A stretch of 64,000 bases of DNA from Channa striata (lineage: Eukaryota; Chordata; Actinopteri; Anabantiformes; Channidae): the NCBI GenBank assembly GCA_033026295.1, contig CM065189.1:4096951-4160950 (forward strand). Reading direction: 5' to 3'. Made by a program: the position numbers and the translations under genes. Shown piece by piece: positions 1 to 11,155 of this stretch (positions are counted from its first letter, which is position 1; every line of letters starts with the position of its first letter). Under the pieces are notes generated by a model. The model did no database searches. It saw only the letters and a program-made list of their open reading frames with translations, and was not told the origin of the DNA.

Positions 1-560
1 CATAAATCTTAAATAGGGAACACAAAATAACCAATAAAACCAACCAGTAAAAACTGGTCTGACAACGTAAGATTTCCTGTGGCATTGTAAAGTCTAAGAA
101 TCTCTGAAATATTGGTTGGATCGGGCCAGGTATAGCTCTCAGTGTTAGAACCAGGATTTTAAAATTCACCATGATAAGAACATGGAGCCAGTGAACTGCT
201 TCTACAACTGGGGTGATGTGTGATCTTTCACCAGTATGAGTTAAGTGTCTTGCGGCTGGATAATTCAAAGGAGGTTAAGCTCCTTGTGACACAGACATAT
301 AATAAGGCTGTAACCTAGGCGAGAGGAAATAAAAGCATGAATAAACATTTCTAATTCAGCCTTTGACACCAGAGATATCAACTTCAGCTGGAAAAAAATG
401 TTTCTATTGAATTGTTTTGTGTGACGCTCCAGTGATATATGTGAGTCAAAAACAACGCTCGGGTTTTGAAGACTCATCTGAATCAAGCAGCCTAGGGTAC
501 TGGTATAATGTTTAATCAAAAGGGAAGTAGTAATGTGCTCACCGGGACAACTTCTTCCAT
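1..560 (-). repeat. Degenerate teleost dispersed repeat, unclassified
   Basis: The wording of this stretch (enough to recognise: 'gagccagtgaactgct', 'ggggtgatgtgtgat', and 'tgtgagtcaaaaacaacgctc' cut short) follows a long repeat that is common in fish genomes. In that repeat, a passage on copies extracted against a minus-strand reading frame ends in a phrase like 'AACACCCAGGTTTC'. It has no intact reading frame. A shorter relative seems to lie at 29540-29650. The class (LINE remnant or other) cannot be settled by eye, and the left end is cut by the window. Confidence 0.35.
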
Positions 561-814
561 CCCCTTTTCTTCTTACTTTGAAAAAGAGCATTCTGTGCTC
601 CATGCAGTCCTCATGGTAGCAGTCAATTTATAGCCAGGATAACACATACTGTAGGAGTGGAGATGAAGGTTTTCTTTAGCCTGCGAGCTGCCATTTTATT
701 TCCCTCCAAGCCGAGAGTGTGGGGCTGAGAGGCCGTTGCTCATGTTATTGATTTGATCATGTTATACGTTTATTAATATATTTAGAAAATAACTAAATAT
801 AATAGTTATTATAT

Positions 815-942
815 TTAAATAATTTTTCTGCCAGTCGTATTATTTTATTTTGTTGTATTTGTCCGCCACGCCTTAAAGGTCGGTCCGACATATTGTCTGA
901 CATTAAACCAGTCGGTGGCGCAAAAAAGTTTGGGGACCACTG
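815..942 (+). mobile_element. hAT transposon right end
   Basis: The sequence ends in a terminal-inverted-repeat-like 'gtttggggaccactg' (928-942), preceded by 'gtcggtggcgcaaaaaag'. This is the usual right end of a fish hAT family whose TIR begins CAGTGGTCCCCAAC. No matching left end is visible upstream, so only a truncated end remains. The 8 bases after it (943-950) would be the target-site copy, but no partner is seen. Confidence 0.55.
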
Positions 943-1724
943 GCTTATGGGAATGAACCTCATGGAAGAAAATAGAAATCTATTGAACACAGCTACAGCT
1001 GAAGTCAGCCACCATGATTCCAACTTAAGTTGAGAGTTGTCATGAAATGTGGTTACTGATCTGTGGCACACACATTTAAAGTAACCAGCTTACTACAGCA
1101 AACATGTTGCCAGATTGTCTAATTGTGTGCTAAGAGCTTGTACGCCCACTTATGTTAGTGTACAAGATTTCCATCAGAGAGCAAAGGGCCAGCAGAATGA
1201 TCTGTCATCTGATACCTGTAGAACTATCAAATGGTCTAATGTTATCACATCTAAAACCCCTATAGTGTCTCTGTATTAAGGGTATCAGTGTTAACCCAGG
1301 TGCCAACCAGTTATAACAGGAGATGTGTATAACATTAAATGGTGATGGACGCCCAGAGGATTACTCCACCACGAAACAAGATCTTATAAAACACATTTTC
1401 AAAGACTAAAAATGTCTATGGTGTCCCAGTTCTATGAGCTCAGTGAAGCACTGGGGGAGCTGAGACAAGATGATGTGATAGGTTAAACTGAACTCAAGCC
1501 AAGTTCAATCACACAAGTGAAATAAAACAATAAGAGTGTGGTGTTAAAAACTAAATGTGTTCATGAATGACTAAACTATTTAAGTTGTTAAGAATCTTTT
1601 TGAACAAGACTGTCTTTATGTATTTATTTATTTAGTGCTGTTGTTTTCCTTTAATTTGCCATAAAGAAACATGACGTAGGCGTAAAAGTTCTTGCTGAGA
1701 GGCCGTCTAAACATGCCAATAACA
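943..1724. other. Unassigned AT-rich DNA
   Basis: I recognise no gene, repeat family or strong motif here. The phrase 'gctgagaggccgt' occurs both near 723 and near 1695, just before the LINE fragment, and may mark pieces of one older repeat. Confidence 0.4.
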
Positions 1725-2125
1725 TGATATTACCAAGCATCTTCCCGTCCGCTGCGTTCGGCCAATGAACGAGGTCTTGTTTTCCCAGCACCACACAGAA
1801 GACACCAAGGAAAACTCTTCAGCTCAGTGATCCTACGATGGTGGAATAAGCTGCCAAACTCTGCACGCTCAGTGACCTCACTCACTACATTTAAAACACT
1901 GCTGAAAACAGAACTCTTCCGTATCTTCTTTAAAAAAAAAAAAAAAACTTGGGTGGCTTTTTTTATTCTTGTGCTTGCATTTCATGAAACCGAAACACTT
2001 CTTTGATAGCACTTTACTTCGATGTTTTTCTCCTTAATTTAGATTTTATTGCTTGCCTGTACCTCACATGTAAGTCGCTTTGGATAAAAGTGTCTGCCAA
2101 ATGTAAATATAAATGTAAATGCCTA
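1725..2125 (+). mobile_element. L2-like LINE, 3' end (RT C-terminus and tail)
   Basis: From 1740 the plus strand reads without a stop through a typical C-terminal LINE reverse-transcriptase passage. It contains the W-x-x-L-P signature as 'RWWNKLPNSAR' (about 1833-1865), then 'TTFKTLLKTELFR', and ends in an A-rich run near 1931-1948. The 3' untranslated part closes with 'agtcgctttggataaaagtg' and a short ATGTAA-type tail, the typical 3' end of fish L2-type LINEs and the SINEs that borrow it. The copy is heavily 5'-truncated, so no functional protein is possible. Confidence 0.7.
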
Positions 2126-2129
2126 GCAT

Positions 2130-2450
2130 TGAGACATTCAGGAAGTCACAAAAGATCCATGGTCACCCTGAGCTGTCAGTCCAGTACAATAGAAATCCTG
2201 ACACTTCAATATTTGATGCATTAGCAATGATGTAATATATAAAGTAAAAAAGGAATTGCTGGGTCGTGGATGGCACAACAAGACACAGGACTTTTCTACA
2301 GGAGACGGGGGTTTGACTCTAATGTGAGATGATTACATAGAAAGCAGTGCACGTGGTTACTATAGCTTAGTTTTAGTTTAGGTTAGTTTTTATATAGTTT
2401 ATCGTTTAACGTAACTAAGGTTTTTGTGCCATAACCAAATGCTGATGCAT
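2130..2450 (+). repeat. Unclassified dispersed repeat, copy A
   Basis: This is one of three copies of an unnamed family in the window (others at 14172-14520 minus and 36368-36665 plus). Shared landmarks in order are a 'cttcaatatttga' box (2204-2216), 'gtggatggcacaacaagaca' (about 2269-2288), a tRNA B-box-like 'gggtttgactcta' (about 2308-2320), 'ttagtttttat' and 'gtttttgtgcc'. It abuts the tail of the LINE fragment. The B-box-like stretch hints at a SINE-like origin, but no A box is clear. Confidence 0.5.
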
Positions 2451-3413
2451 CTGGGGCTTCCAATATGCAGAAAGCATCATGATGTTTCACCCTAGTAAGT
2501 GCCATTATCTGATGCTGTATGATAAGAAAGTGTTGGATCACTGCCCGTAGTGACACAGGACTCCCAGTTTAGGAAATTCTATTTAGAACATTTTTGTCTT
2601 TTGCCTGTGTTTTCCCATTTACTGCATTTTCTTTTTGTTTGCACTTTCATATTTGTTTGTGCTTTGTCCCAAAAGACACTGTGTAGAAAGAGTTAATGGA
2701 AGAAAGAAGAAAGACAAGGTGAAAACCGTGGCTGACTTCATCCCAAGCATAAGAGTACTGTGAGTCAAAATATTTCAAAAACAATGACATTTTTGGGATG
2801 ATCTGTTACATGAACTGCTCCAAGAAGTATACCTGTTTGCTCAGGGTGTCTTTGCTTTATGTTATGATCTGAGACAGTATAGCATAGAATATATAAAAAA
2901 CCAGGAGGGGTCACAGCACCATAGCGCCATCACTGCTACATGTGCAACCAATGTTGTACATTACCAAAAACCTACCAATCAAAGTGGAGAGAAAAAGTTA
3001 GCAGAATAGGCCTCATAAAAACCACAAAACCTAATTAGCAAAGGCTTCTTAAAAAATCAAAATCTCTCCAAAATCACTCCTATTCAGCATGAGAAACAGC
3101 ACTTGATAGCATCATGATGTGGTTTCCTCATGCTAATCACCTGTGATGGTGTGACACAGCATTAGTCAGAGAGTAGAAGGGTGCTGTGAGTTGAGGACTG
3201 GTGACAGCGTTAATCAGTCAGCCAGTAGACGTGACAACCTTAATCAAGGCAATGAATGGGTGGCTGGAGTGCCGGCTGGTTGAAAATCAACACAGAGTCC
3301 ATTTGTATGTCTCAATTGCTGACTGCGATGCATGTAAATAACTTGCACGGCCCATTAGACTCATCACACGTCACACATTGACTGAAACGCACAAGGTTAC
3401 ATGCACGCACACA
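2451..3413. other. Unassigned DNA
   Basis: No gene or known repeat was recognised. The last 200 bases (around 3180-3370) look less biased in composition than their surroundings, but nothing further supports a function. Confidence 0.35.
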
Positions 3414-3438
3414 AGCACACACACACACACACACACAC
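3414..3438 (+). repeat. (CA)n microsatellite
   Basis: A dinucleotide run of about 12 units, directly followed by a perfect palindrome. Confidence 0.95.
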
Positions 3439-3451
3439 GCTCTGAGAGTGG

Positions 3452-3478
3452 CTCTGACAACTCTCAGAGTTGTCAGAG
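3452..3478. repeat. Perfect 13-bp-arm palindrome
   Basis: CTCTGACAACTCT at 3452-3464 is mirrored exactly by AGAGTTGTCAGAG at 3466-3478 around one base. A second stem overlaps it: CTCTGAGAG (3440-3448) can pair with CTCTCAGAG (3461-3469). Confidence 0.9.
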
Positions 3479-3608
3479 TGAATTACCTGCATGCTATAAT
3501 GGAACAAATAAATTGTCAGGAGAGCAGAGCAAATTGACTCGGTCAAGGCTGTTGATCTATTGTTGCAGTCGAGAAAGGACACACAGATAAACTCATTCCT
3601 ACAATTAC

Positions 3609-3643
3609 AAACACACACTCTCTCTCTCACACACACACACACT
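3609..3643 (+). repeat. (CA)n(TC)n(AC)n microsatellite
   Basis: Compound dinucleotide tract: CA, then a short TC run, then CA. Confidence 0.9.
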
Positions 3644-6330
3644 GTCTCTTTTCTGATAGCTGTATGACTTCAGTCCTTGGTCTCTCTGTGTCCCAGAATC
3701 CATCAAGTCCAGCTCTATACATATTCTATCCGCAAACTAAACACTTTTTTAAAATACATAGTTGCGAAAATGAGTTCAAATACATTCTGATAATATATCT
3801 CCACCATCTAACTAAACTAAACTAAACCAGCTCACAGTCGCTTATTGCTAATCTGATGAAATGCCTCTTGTGAGGGAAATGAAGTGTTTCCCAAAAATAT
3901 GCAACTAAAATGAAACTGCAATTATATTTTGTAGGGAATGTAATTAGTGAGTAGATTATATTTCTATGCAGAATTCTTTTTAATGAATAAATCACTGCCA
4001 TTATTAATAGCAACAGAGTCAGTCGAAGGAGGTGGTTAAGGTTAATGATGGGAATCCCTTCACTGGCTAGGCTTAAGAAAGGCACTATGGTTAAGTTTGG
4101 GAAAGATTATGGTTTGGTTTATTGGCTTGGCACCACTCTGTGCTGTTAAATAAAGTAAAGTTAATAGTAACTAGCTCATCACTTCTGCACTGATCAACTA
4201 TGTAAAAAAAGACATGATGACTCAAATCACAGTACTTGTTGTCTTTTCTGTTCAATATTTTTTTTCTTTTTTTTTTACTTTTCATTTTCCACCAGCTATG
4301 GTTCAAGTCTCATCTAAATCACACTTCTGAAATGATGATTACTCTGAAAAGCCGAGAGAGTAGAAACCTGTTTACTAGTTTATAGATCTGTCTGCATTTG
4401 TTCTTCCCCCCTCCTCTTCCCACTTATTGTTGTTTTTACCACAGACACAACATATTGTGTCCAATGAAGCAGAACACGCAAAACAGGCTTCAAAAGAGTG
4501 AAGAAATTGTCCTCATGCCCTTAGCTCCAGTTTTGCCTTCTTGTTGTTTCTTTGCTGGCCCCATCCCCTGGCTCCCAGACATTCTAAGACCCACATTTCC
4601 AGTTTAATTTGACCAACATCTTGAATCACAATGTTTAATTTTCACATTACCTGACTTAACTGCCAACATAACTGCCTGGCTGCTGTTAATGTGATACTGT
4701 CTTATTTAAAATCTTAAAGAGCTTCATTTCTGCCCATAACTCAGCCAATAAACTAAGCTCCACAGTACAAATTAACATAAAAGATATGAAAGGAAAGCAA
4801 GTGGAGTTACTACTGCATGTGGCTTGTTGATTTACCTGCAATTACCTTTCTAATTACATTTCAAGTGGCTCCATCTAAATGAATAGTGATGGTATTATAC
4901 ACAAATTTGTTAGCATATTTTTCTAATTTAGATAAAAGTTAGCTAGAGATACTGAGCTAGAGAAATATAAAGCGGCTGGTTAAGGGGTGTACGACCAAAT
5001 AACTGAGCAAACTACTCATCCTCAACATAAAGAGACAAAAACAATAAAATGTCAAATATTTAAACCACCCATCATAAAGACATTTATGACTTCAGTCTTT
5101 TAAAATGAAGCATAAAAAAAGATACTGTAAGTGTTTTTCTCTGTGCTTTCCACTCAAAAGGACCATTTACTGTGAGGCACAGACACACTAAGATGACTAA
5201 CAAAGGCCAAACGGCTCATGTCACCTTCAACTGGGCGATGATTGAGCGCATGAACACACAATGAAGACTGAAGCTAAGGGCTAAGTAGAACATATGTTCC
5301 AACTCTATCTCCTAAAAAATATCTTCCCACACAACTAAACACCATTTATTTGTGTGTTCAGTGATATTGAATTTGCAAATTGTCATTTACGTTACATGTC
5401 AACATATTTTCATGGGAAATTAATGAAATTACGTTTCTCGGAAAACAAAATGCATTTCCAGTTCAGTTGTATAGAACGCAATTTTCGGGTTGTTTGTGCT
5501 TTGCCTGCATAAGAAGTATAAGAGAACATCTCTCCACATGGCAATAGTCTGTACTCGTCATTCAAAAATGAAAATCAGAAGATAGAGCTGTGAATATAAA
5601 AACCAACAGAACTGACCCCATATGAACCGAATGATTTGATCTTTAGCTTCTTAATTCTAGATGGTAGTGAAAATATTTCAGTGAGATGAAGACGTGCCCT
5701 CTTAAGTTGTTGTTGGCTTGTTTTGTAACTTCAGCAGCCTGTTAGACTAGTCTCTTGCATTAATGGGCCACAGGTCATCAACTGAATTATTCTTTAAAGT
5801 TGCAGAATTCTGTACATGTATTTGTTTTTTTATAGTTTCTGTGGCATTGTGTCAGTTTATCTGTCTGTCATGTGACTGTGTTTAAATCTGACTTGTCAAA
5901 GGGACTGCGGATGAAAATTAGCTCCAGGCTAATTTATCAAACTGCATGTATCGTGTTGTGCATGATCACCCACAAATAAAATTTACCAACAACAAAGATT
6001 ATAATAATAATGTATGTCACTGAATGACATTGTTGCCATGTAAAATGTACAGTCCAAAGTGATAAACTCGCAGAGAAGCATTAACCGACAGGATTATTAA
6101 TATTATTATTAATGAGTATTACCCTCATCTCTGCAGAGCATTTAGTTCAGTCTGACTGATCTCAGCAGACAGATTTCTAGTGGTCTGTAGCATCCAAGCT
6201 CTACTAAACCCAGGGTAACTATATATGTATTCAACACTAAAGGACAGACGACACAGTGGAGCACTTAACTGCTGACGTTTTGACATATTATCACTGTTTA
6301 AAGCTGATATTCTAAAGTTTATTTCATTTA
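3644..6330. other. Unassigned DNA with a CNE-like part at 4620-4880
   Basis: No gene was seen. The piece around 4800-4880 carries closely spaced CAATTACC and CTAATTAC homeodomain-type cores, 'gattacctgcaattacc'-style wording, and little simple repeat. This is common in conserved non-coding elements of vertebrates. A T-rich run lies at about 4258-4276 and TTAT-rich short repeats near 6090-6115. Confidence 0.3.
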
Positions 6331-6375
6331 TTTTCACTGCCCCCAGGTGGCCAAAAATTAATTACTGCTGTTTTA
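6325..6375 (+). promoter_or_regulatory. Possible CTCF-type core in a repeat-like context
   Basis: CCCCCAGGTGGC at 6340-6351 fits the CTCF core CCASYAGRKGGC except at one position. The flanks ('ttcactgc' before, 'caaaaattaattactgctg' after) resemble a dispersed fish repeat, so the site may have been brought in by a transposable element. Confidence 0.35.
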
Positions 6376-7164
6376 ACTTTAATCAGTACATATGTAAAGA
6401 TCTATCCTAATCCCCAAAGTCTCCACCACCACCCACATCTCAAATTTGTTCAGTGATTCACATAAACCAGAGCTGTACACCGACAGTTGCTTTGTAGCAG
6501 GTGGGATTAGGAATACACATTAATAAACATCATCTTAATTAAATTAAACGCTCCTAGCAGTTCATACCGCAGCTTGGGTTTAGCTTAAATTATTTTGTTA
6601 GGACTTAAATATTACTTACTACTGATTGTTCCCAACTGAACTGAAAACCTATGGTGGTTTTGTGAACAACACATTAACAGCAATTTGTTTGTGCTCAAAC
6701 AGTTATATAATATAAAAATATCTCACTCTTTGTTTGTGTACTTTGACTGGGCAAAGGGAATTTGAAGATATACAGATATGAGTATAAGATTTTGCTATGG
6801 TTTAACATTGAACATAAGTTGCTTGGTTCACTGCATGGTGCAGGGTGCAGTGGGTGTCAGGTGCAACTTTAAGGGCATTTTTTTGTTATTCTGAACTCCT
6901 GGAAGACATCTATCCAATAAACACCTCACATCCTTTGACATATCTTGGTTAACTTTGCCTGCATAAAACAGGACAGTTCCGTTATAATGTGGTACCAGGA
7001 CCGGTTGCTGTGCCGGAGCGTACCAAAACGACAGGAGAGTGTGTCGACCATTTGCATGCAGCTCATTTCCATCTTCTCCTTCATCAGCATCCCCAGAACC
7101 CTGTTCCACATAGAGATAAATTATTATTTATTTAATCTGTCTGTCTAATGGAAGACATGATATA
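6376..7164. other. Unassigned DNA beside a LINE fragment
   Basis: The minus strand of 6828-7111 stays open in two frames (93 and 61 codons) without a recognisable domain. It lies just 3' of the LINE relic on the same strand, but its translation does not resemble the expected continuation of that RT. I treat it as chance or unknown repeat coding. Confidence 0.3.
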
Positions 7165-7770
7165 ATGTGACTATGGACCCATCTCTCAAGACACTTAATA
7201 ATAGAGTCATTGCCACTTGCCTGGAGTCATCGAGGCTGCTGAAATTGTGCTCTTTAGGTAGAGGGACTATGGTGGAAGACATCAGGCAGGGAGGAAGAGT
7301 GGACTGGAGTAAAGACCAATTGAAAATGTCGGTAAAGAAAGCAGCTGGTCTGCACCGTCCTTCAGCACACGTCCTCCAACCTCTGCTGGGAAGGTTGGCA
7401 GAGGAGCTTAAGTTGTTACTTCTGAGGTGGTCCTACATCTTCCTTTTGTAGTCCAATTTGAGATACCTCTCCTCTGGGTGGATCTGGCAACCCCATAAAG
7501 TGCCCCATCAACAGAGCTGAACAGGATGTTTCTCTCTTGCAGGGGGCACCGTACCTCTCTGATCACCCAGGGTTTCTGGTTAAGGTAAACCTGGATACTT
7601 TTGTCCACAGTGAGATTGTCTGTGCAGTGTAAAGCATACTCCTCCAGGTCTGCATGTCCTGCAGTTTTTGATGTGCACCTTCCGGCCAAGTTTTAACTTT
7701 TCTAATAGTTTCCTGAGGGGGAAGTTTGCTGGTGCCACGTGTTCCGACTGGCCTAGATGTAGCCCTTTTT
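7165..7770 (-). mobile_element. Jockey/L2-type LINE fragment (EN-RT linker and start of RT)
   Basis: Read on the minus strand, the piece runs from 'VKTWPEGAHQKLQDMQTW' through 'NQKPWVIREVRCPLQERN' (about 7530-7584) and 'ISNWTTKGR'. After a gap it continues into the first RT segment, recognisable as an IFN-S / LPPCL / IVPLPKE pattern (about 7230-7330). This order matches the region between endonuclease and reverse transcriptase in the jockey/CR1/L2 group of fish LINEs. Frames change several times and the rest of the RT is missing. It is a dead fragment of the same kind as the one at 28100-28600. Confidence 0.65.
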
Positions 7771-7776
7771 GAAAGT

Positions 7777-8176
7777 AGTGATGTATCGTTCGTGAGTGAT
7801 TCGTTCAATCTGAACGAATTTTGCATATGACTTGGCAGTAATGAGTCCTGTCATTGAGCAATTCGTTCATTTTTGTGCCGTACCTTCTCTCACCACATGG
7901 CAGCAGCTGCATAAGCTCAGTCAGCAGGACAGGAAACAGAAATGATTCGTTCACGACTTACTGAGCTGTGCGTCCTCGGGTCATCGTTTTTTTGTCACGT
8001 GACAGCCAGGCTGCTCCGTGGCGAACAGCAACTACTAAAGTTCTTTCACGAGTCGTTCATCCGGATTGTTACGGATCTTTACAGATCATTCTTTGGTTCA
8101 TTTGTCACGTGACAGCCAGCAAGTCAATTTCGCGCAGTTAAACAGCAATGGCAAGATTTGTTTTTCCCATTTCTAG
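7777..8176 (+). mobile_element. Non-autonomous hAT-like element (candidate)
   Basis: The block starts with 'tagtgatgtatcgttc' (7776-7791) and ends near 'ttttcccatttcta' (about 8161-8174). These resemble degenerate TIRs of the TAGTGATGGGAA type, though the match is weak. Inside are four copies of ATTCGTTCA or a one-base variant (7799, 7861, 7945, 8051), one of them in a perfect inverted repeat at 7799-7819, and two exact 19-bp copies of a CACGTG-containing word (7991-8009 and 8101-8119). There is no coding capacity. A satellite-like block is the alternative. Confidence 0.45.
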
Positions 8177-8859
8177 AGTAAACCAATGTATTGACTCCTC
8201 TAGTGGAACATTTCATATGCTGATGTAATTTAGGGAGAACAGTTTTTAAGTCAGCATGGTTAAAGCCTCAGTTTACTTGTCTTGCTAAAATGCTATGCAA
8301 AAGTTCAGGGGCTGAGTTAGCATTAGGTACTGTATATACACCTGTGGTATATACACCACATAGCATATTCACAGTAAACTCTCTCGGGAGGTCAAAGTGT
8401 CTTCATTTGAATGTCATAAATTTCAGACCCAAGGAGCAGTGACTGTCCATAGCCTTTGGTTTGTACTCCAGCGTTTGGTGAACACAGTGAGCCTTTGTCT
8501 TCCCACCTGTGGGGCTTCAGTTCGTGAATTTTAGGTATCTTATGTCGACATGAAAAATACTGGCAAGCGTTGGTTTATTTTAATTCTTTGCAGCTTCACA
8601 AGCACGCCAGCCTGACACCCTGCTTCAGTCTTCTGTCCCTGCGCTGCTCTCGGACTGAGCCACTGTGTGCTTACACGCTGCCATCATCCTTCCATGCATC
8701 TTTAGTAGGAGGGACTAAGACACATGGAACAGAATCCTGTTTTCTTTTTAGGTTCATTGGAAGTTGCTTGAAGTGTTTTGGACATTGGTAATAGGCTGCA
8801 AAGTTTGTTTCACCATCACCATGATGGTGAAGAAACTTTATTCTTCTCTGAGCACATAT
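8177..8859. other. Unassigned DNA
   Basis: No recognisable gene or repeat. Confidence 0.35.
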
Positions 8860-9022
8860 ACATATTACAATGAAATTTGTCCTCTGCATTTGGCCCATCC
8901 CTCTGGAGGGACCAGTGGGCTGCCACCACTGCCACCCGGGGAGCTACCACTGGGTGTCTTGCTCGGGGACACACCTGGCAGGTAGGCTAGGATCAAATCC
9001 CTTAAGCAACAAGTCCGCTGAA
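8860..9022 (+). repeat. Teleost SINE-like repeat
   Basis: The order 'acaatgaaatttgtcctctg', 'cagtgggctgccacc', 'cccggggagc', 'gtgtcttgctcggggacac', 'ggatcaaatccc' follows a repeat that is very common in fish genomes. The last word is a degenerate tRNA B box (GGTTCRANTCC). Confidence 0.6.
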
Positions 9023-9097
9023 GAGCGGTGTTTGGGATCTTTTTCTATGTGATTAGGGGCCATCAGACAGTTATTTGCCATTTACGTTAATTCTCAA

Positions 9098-9260
9098 TAT
9101 ATCCATCCATCTTATTCTGTTCAGGGTAGTGAGTGCCTATCCCATCGTGTCATTGGGCAAATAGATTCAGCTCAGACCGGTCTCTAGTCTACATAGAAAG
9201 ACATGCATAGACAGACAACCATACACTCCTAGAGGCAGTTGTCTTTGGACTGTGGGAGGA
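9098..9260 (-). repeat. tRNA-derived SINE, copy 1 (3' part)
   Basis: The minus strand contains the family core 'cagtccaaagac', 'caaccattcac'-like wording seen as 'gacagacaaccatacactc', and ends in the ATGG-type tail ('atccatccat' near 9101). Several members of this same family occur in the window, on both strands. Confidence 0.65.
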
Positions 9261-9787
9261 AACGAGACTACCACATTTAGTATCACATTTCTTACAAAAA
9301 GTATTTGTGTTTGCGGTTTAGTTGTATACAGTAGAGTCATCATTTTAGGGCACTGGGTTGTGGCAGTGAGGCTAAATCTCTGATCTCAGAATTCTTTCTA
9401 CTTGACTGGTACATTTGCAAACTTAGTTTGTTCTAAGTCTTTTTGGTTTTTGTGCCATTTTAATTAATACTTGAAGGGATGAGCAGAGCATAACAGAGCT
9501 CCGGGGAGGATAGTTAGGAAAGACTGAGGAGTGCAGACTAATGTCATTAACATAGTTTGCAGGGGTTTGACAGGTAACCACTGTGTAGGTCTGCTTAACA
9601 GGCTTCTACTGAGTCATATGTAGAAGTATGTGGTCTAATGCTTCTATCGGGAAGTAATGAGACTGCTGTCTCTAACTAAAGACAATTTGTGCCACTGTGA
9701 AAATTTATAGGAGGGTTAAATGGTGGTTGAGGGCAAATCAGACAGATATTAAAAATATGCATATACTTACTATCGTGTCAAAAGAGG
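9261..9787. other. Unassigned DNA before the duplicated segment
   Basis: No feature was recognised. Confidence 0.35.
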
Positions 9788-10145
9788 TCTCTATAAACTA
9801 CTACTATAAATGAATGGAAAGTGAAAGAGCAGTTCCTCCTACAAATGAAAACTGAAAACTGCCAAGGTGTTGAATACTTTTACTGTCCTGAACTATTTGG
9901 GCCGAACACTTGACTGTAACAACAAAACGCAAACCTTTTTCACAGTTTTGTTGTCTTGCATTTTAGTTTGACTCACTGCTTTCATAAGGTTCATTAGTTT
10001 GTGCACAAACAAGAAAACATGTGTAAATTTCTCCATGAACACTGGTAGTCAGCTGATTCAGTGAGCCTCCACTGCTTAAAGAATGTTCGCCAAGTTGTGA
10101 GCTGTGCTCTAATGAATGACCGGCTTCTCTGCGTCCATAGTTGAG
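9788..10145 (+). repeat. Diverged tandem duplicate, copy 1
   Basis: This shares an ordered series of words with 10362-11155: 'tctctataaactact', 'aacacttgact', 'gactcactgctttca', 'tctccatga.cact', 'cagtgagcctccact' and 'gtgctct'. It has no reading frame and does not resemble a known transposon. Divergence is high, so the duplication is old. Confidence 0.7.
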
Positions 10146-10361
10146 AGCAACACAGACTAAATTACAGTACCACGGTAGAGACTAGGACAATTCTATAATA
10201 TAATTCTGCAGGTACAATACATAGTGTAAACAAAAGTAGATGCGATGATTTAAAATTTATTTATTAATTTGGCTAATATTTTCAGTCTTTTTGCTAAGAT
10301 GAGCAAACCTTTTTTAAAAAAAAAAAAAAAAACAAAACTTTTTTTAAAAGTGAAAACAGAT

Positions 10362-11155
10362 CTCTATAAACTACTTTAAATCATTTAGTGTAAAACAGAG
10401 GGTGGTGATGAGATGGTCAGCCCTGCATTTTCACAGCTAGAAGGTCCCTGGTTCAAATCCCTGACCTACTGCGGCCTCTCTGTGTGGATTTGGTTGTGTG
10501 TGCTTCCTCCAGGCACTCTGGTTTCCTCCCACAGTCCAAAGACATGCACGTTAGGATAGTTGGTAAAACTAAATGTAGGTATGAATGTGAGTGTGAATGG
10601 TTGTCTGTCTTTGTATGTCTCTCTGTGTTGGACCTGAGACAAATTGGAGACCTTGCCAGGGTGGAGCTCTCGCCCAATGGCACTTGGACCAGACTTCAGG
10701 CCTTCCAGACCGTGAGCTAGATAAGCACATACTGTAATAGCTGGATAGATACATGTGGGTGAAACAAGTATTTTGTTTAAATAAGAAGTGAAAACTTCAA
10801 AAGGAGTGAATAGTTTTACTGTGCTGTACTAACCTAATCTAACACTTGACTGGAAATCAATAGTTTGTAACAAGAAAATTGTTGTACTCCAAACATTTAA
10901 ATGTACATTCCCTCGCTGTGTTGTTACATTGCATTTCGGTGAGGAGGAATTTATTTCTGACTCACTGCTTTCACAGTTTATGAAGTTCACAAGTTTGTGT
11001 TGCATGAAGAAAACTTTGTCCATCTGTGGAATTTTCTCCATGAGCACTGACACTCAGCTAATTCAGTGAGCCTCCACTCCATGCTGGATGATGAATGCTG
11101 GTTAAGTTGTCCCTGTGCTCTACTGTATAACCAGCCACTCTGCCTCTCCAGACGA
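10362..11155 (+). repeat. Diverged tandem duplicate, copy 2, split by a SINE
   Basis: The homology with copy 1 starts at 'tctctataaactact' (10362), is interrupted by the SINE at about 10390-10757, and resumes with 'agtgaaaac', 'gaatagttttactgt', 'aacacttgact', 'gactcactgctttca' and 'cagtgagcctccact'. The SINE is absent from copy 1, so it inserted after the duplication. Confidence 0.7.
10390..10757 (+). repeat. tRNA-derived SINE, copy 2 (near full length)
   Basis: This is the best-preserved member of the family. It has a head with a B-box-like 'ggttcaaatcc' (10451-10461), then 'gtttcctcccacagtccaaagac' (shown here in part: cctcccacagtccaaag), 'ttgtctgtctttgtatgtct', a 'cctgagacaaattggagacc' segment and a TGGATAGATA-type tail. 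The poly-A/poly-T stretch at 10310-10346 lies just upstream, outside the element. Confidence 0.7.

Noticed and set aside
6828..7111. Minus-strand frames of 93 and 61 codons beside the LINE fragment
   Set aside because: The translation does not match the expected LINE continuation or any known protein pattern.
10451..10461. A tRNA gene suggested by a B box
   Set aside because: No cloverleaf can be drawn. The B box belongs to a SINE head.
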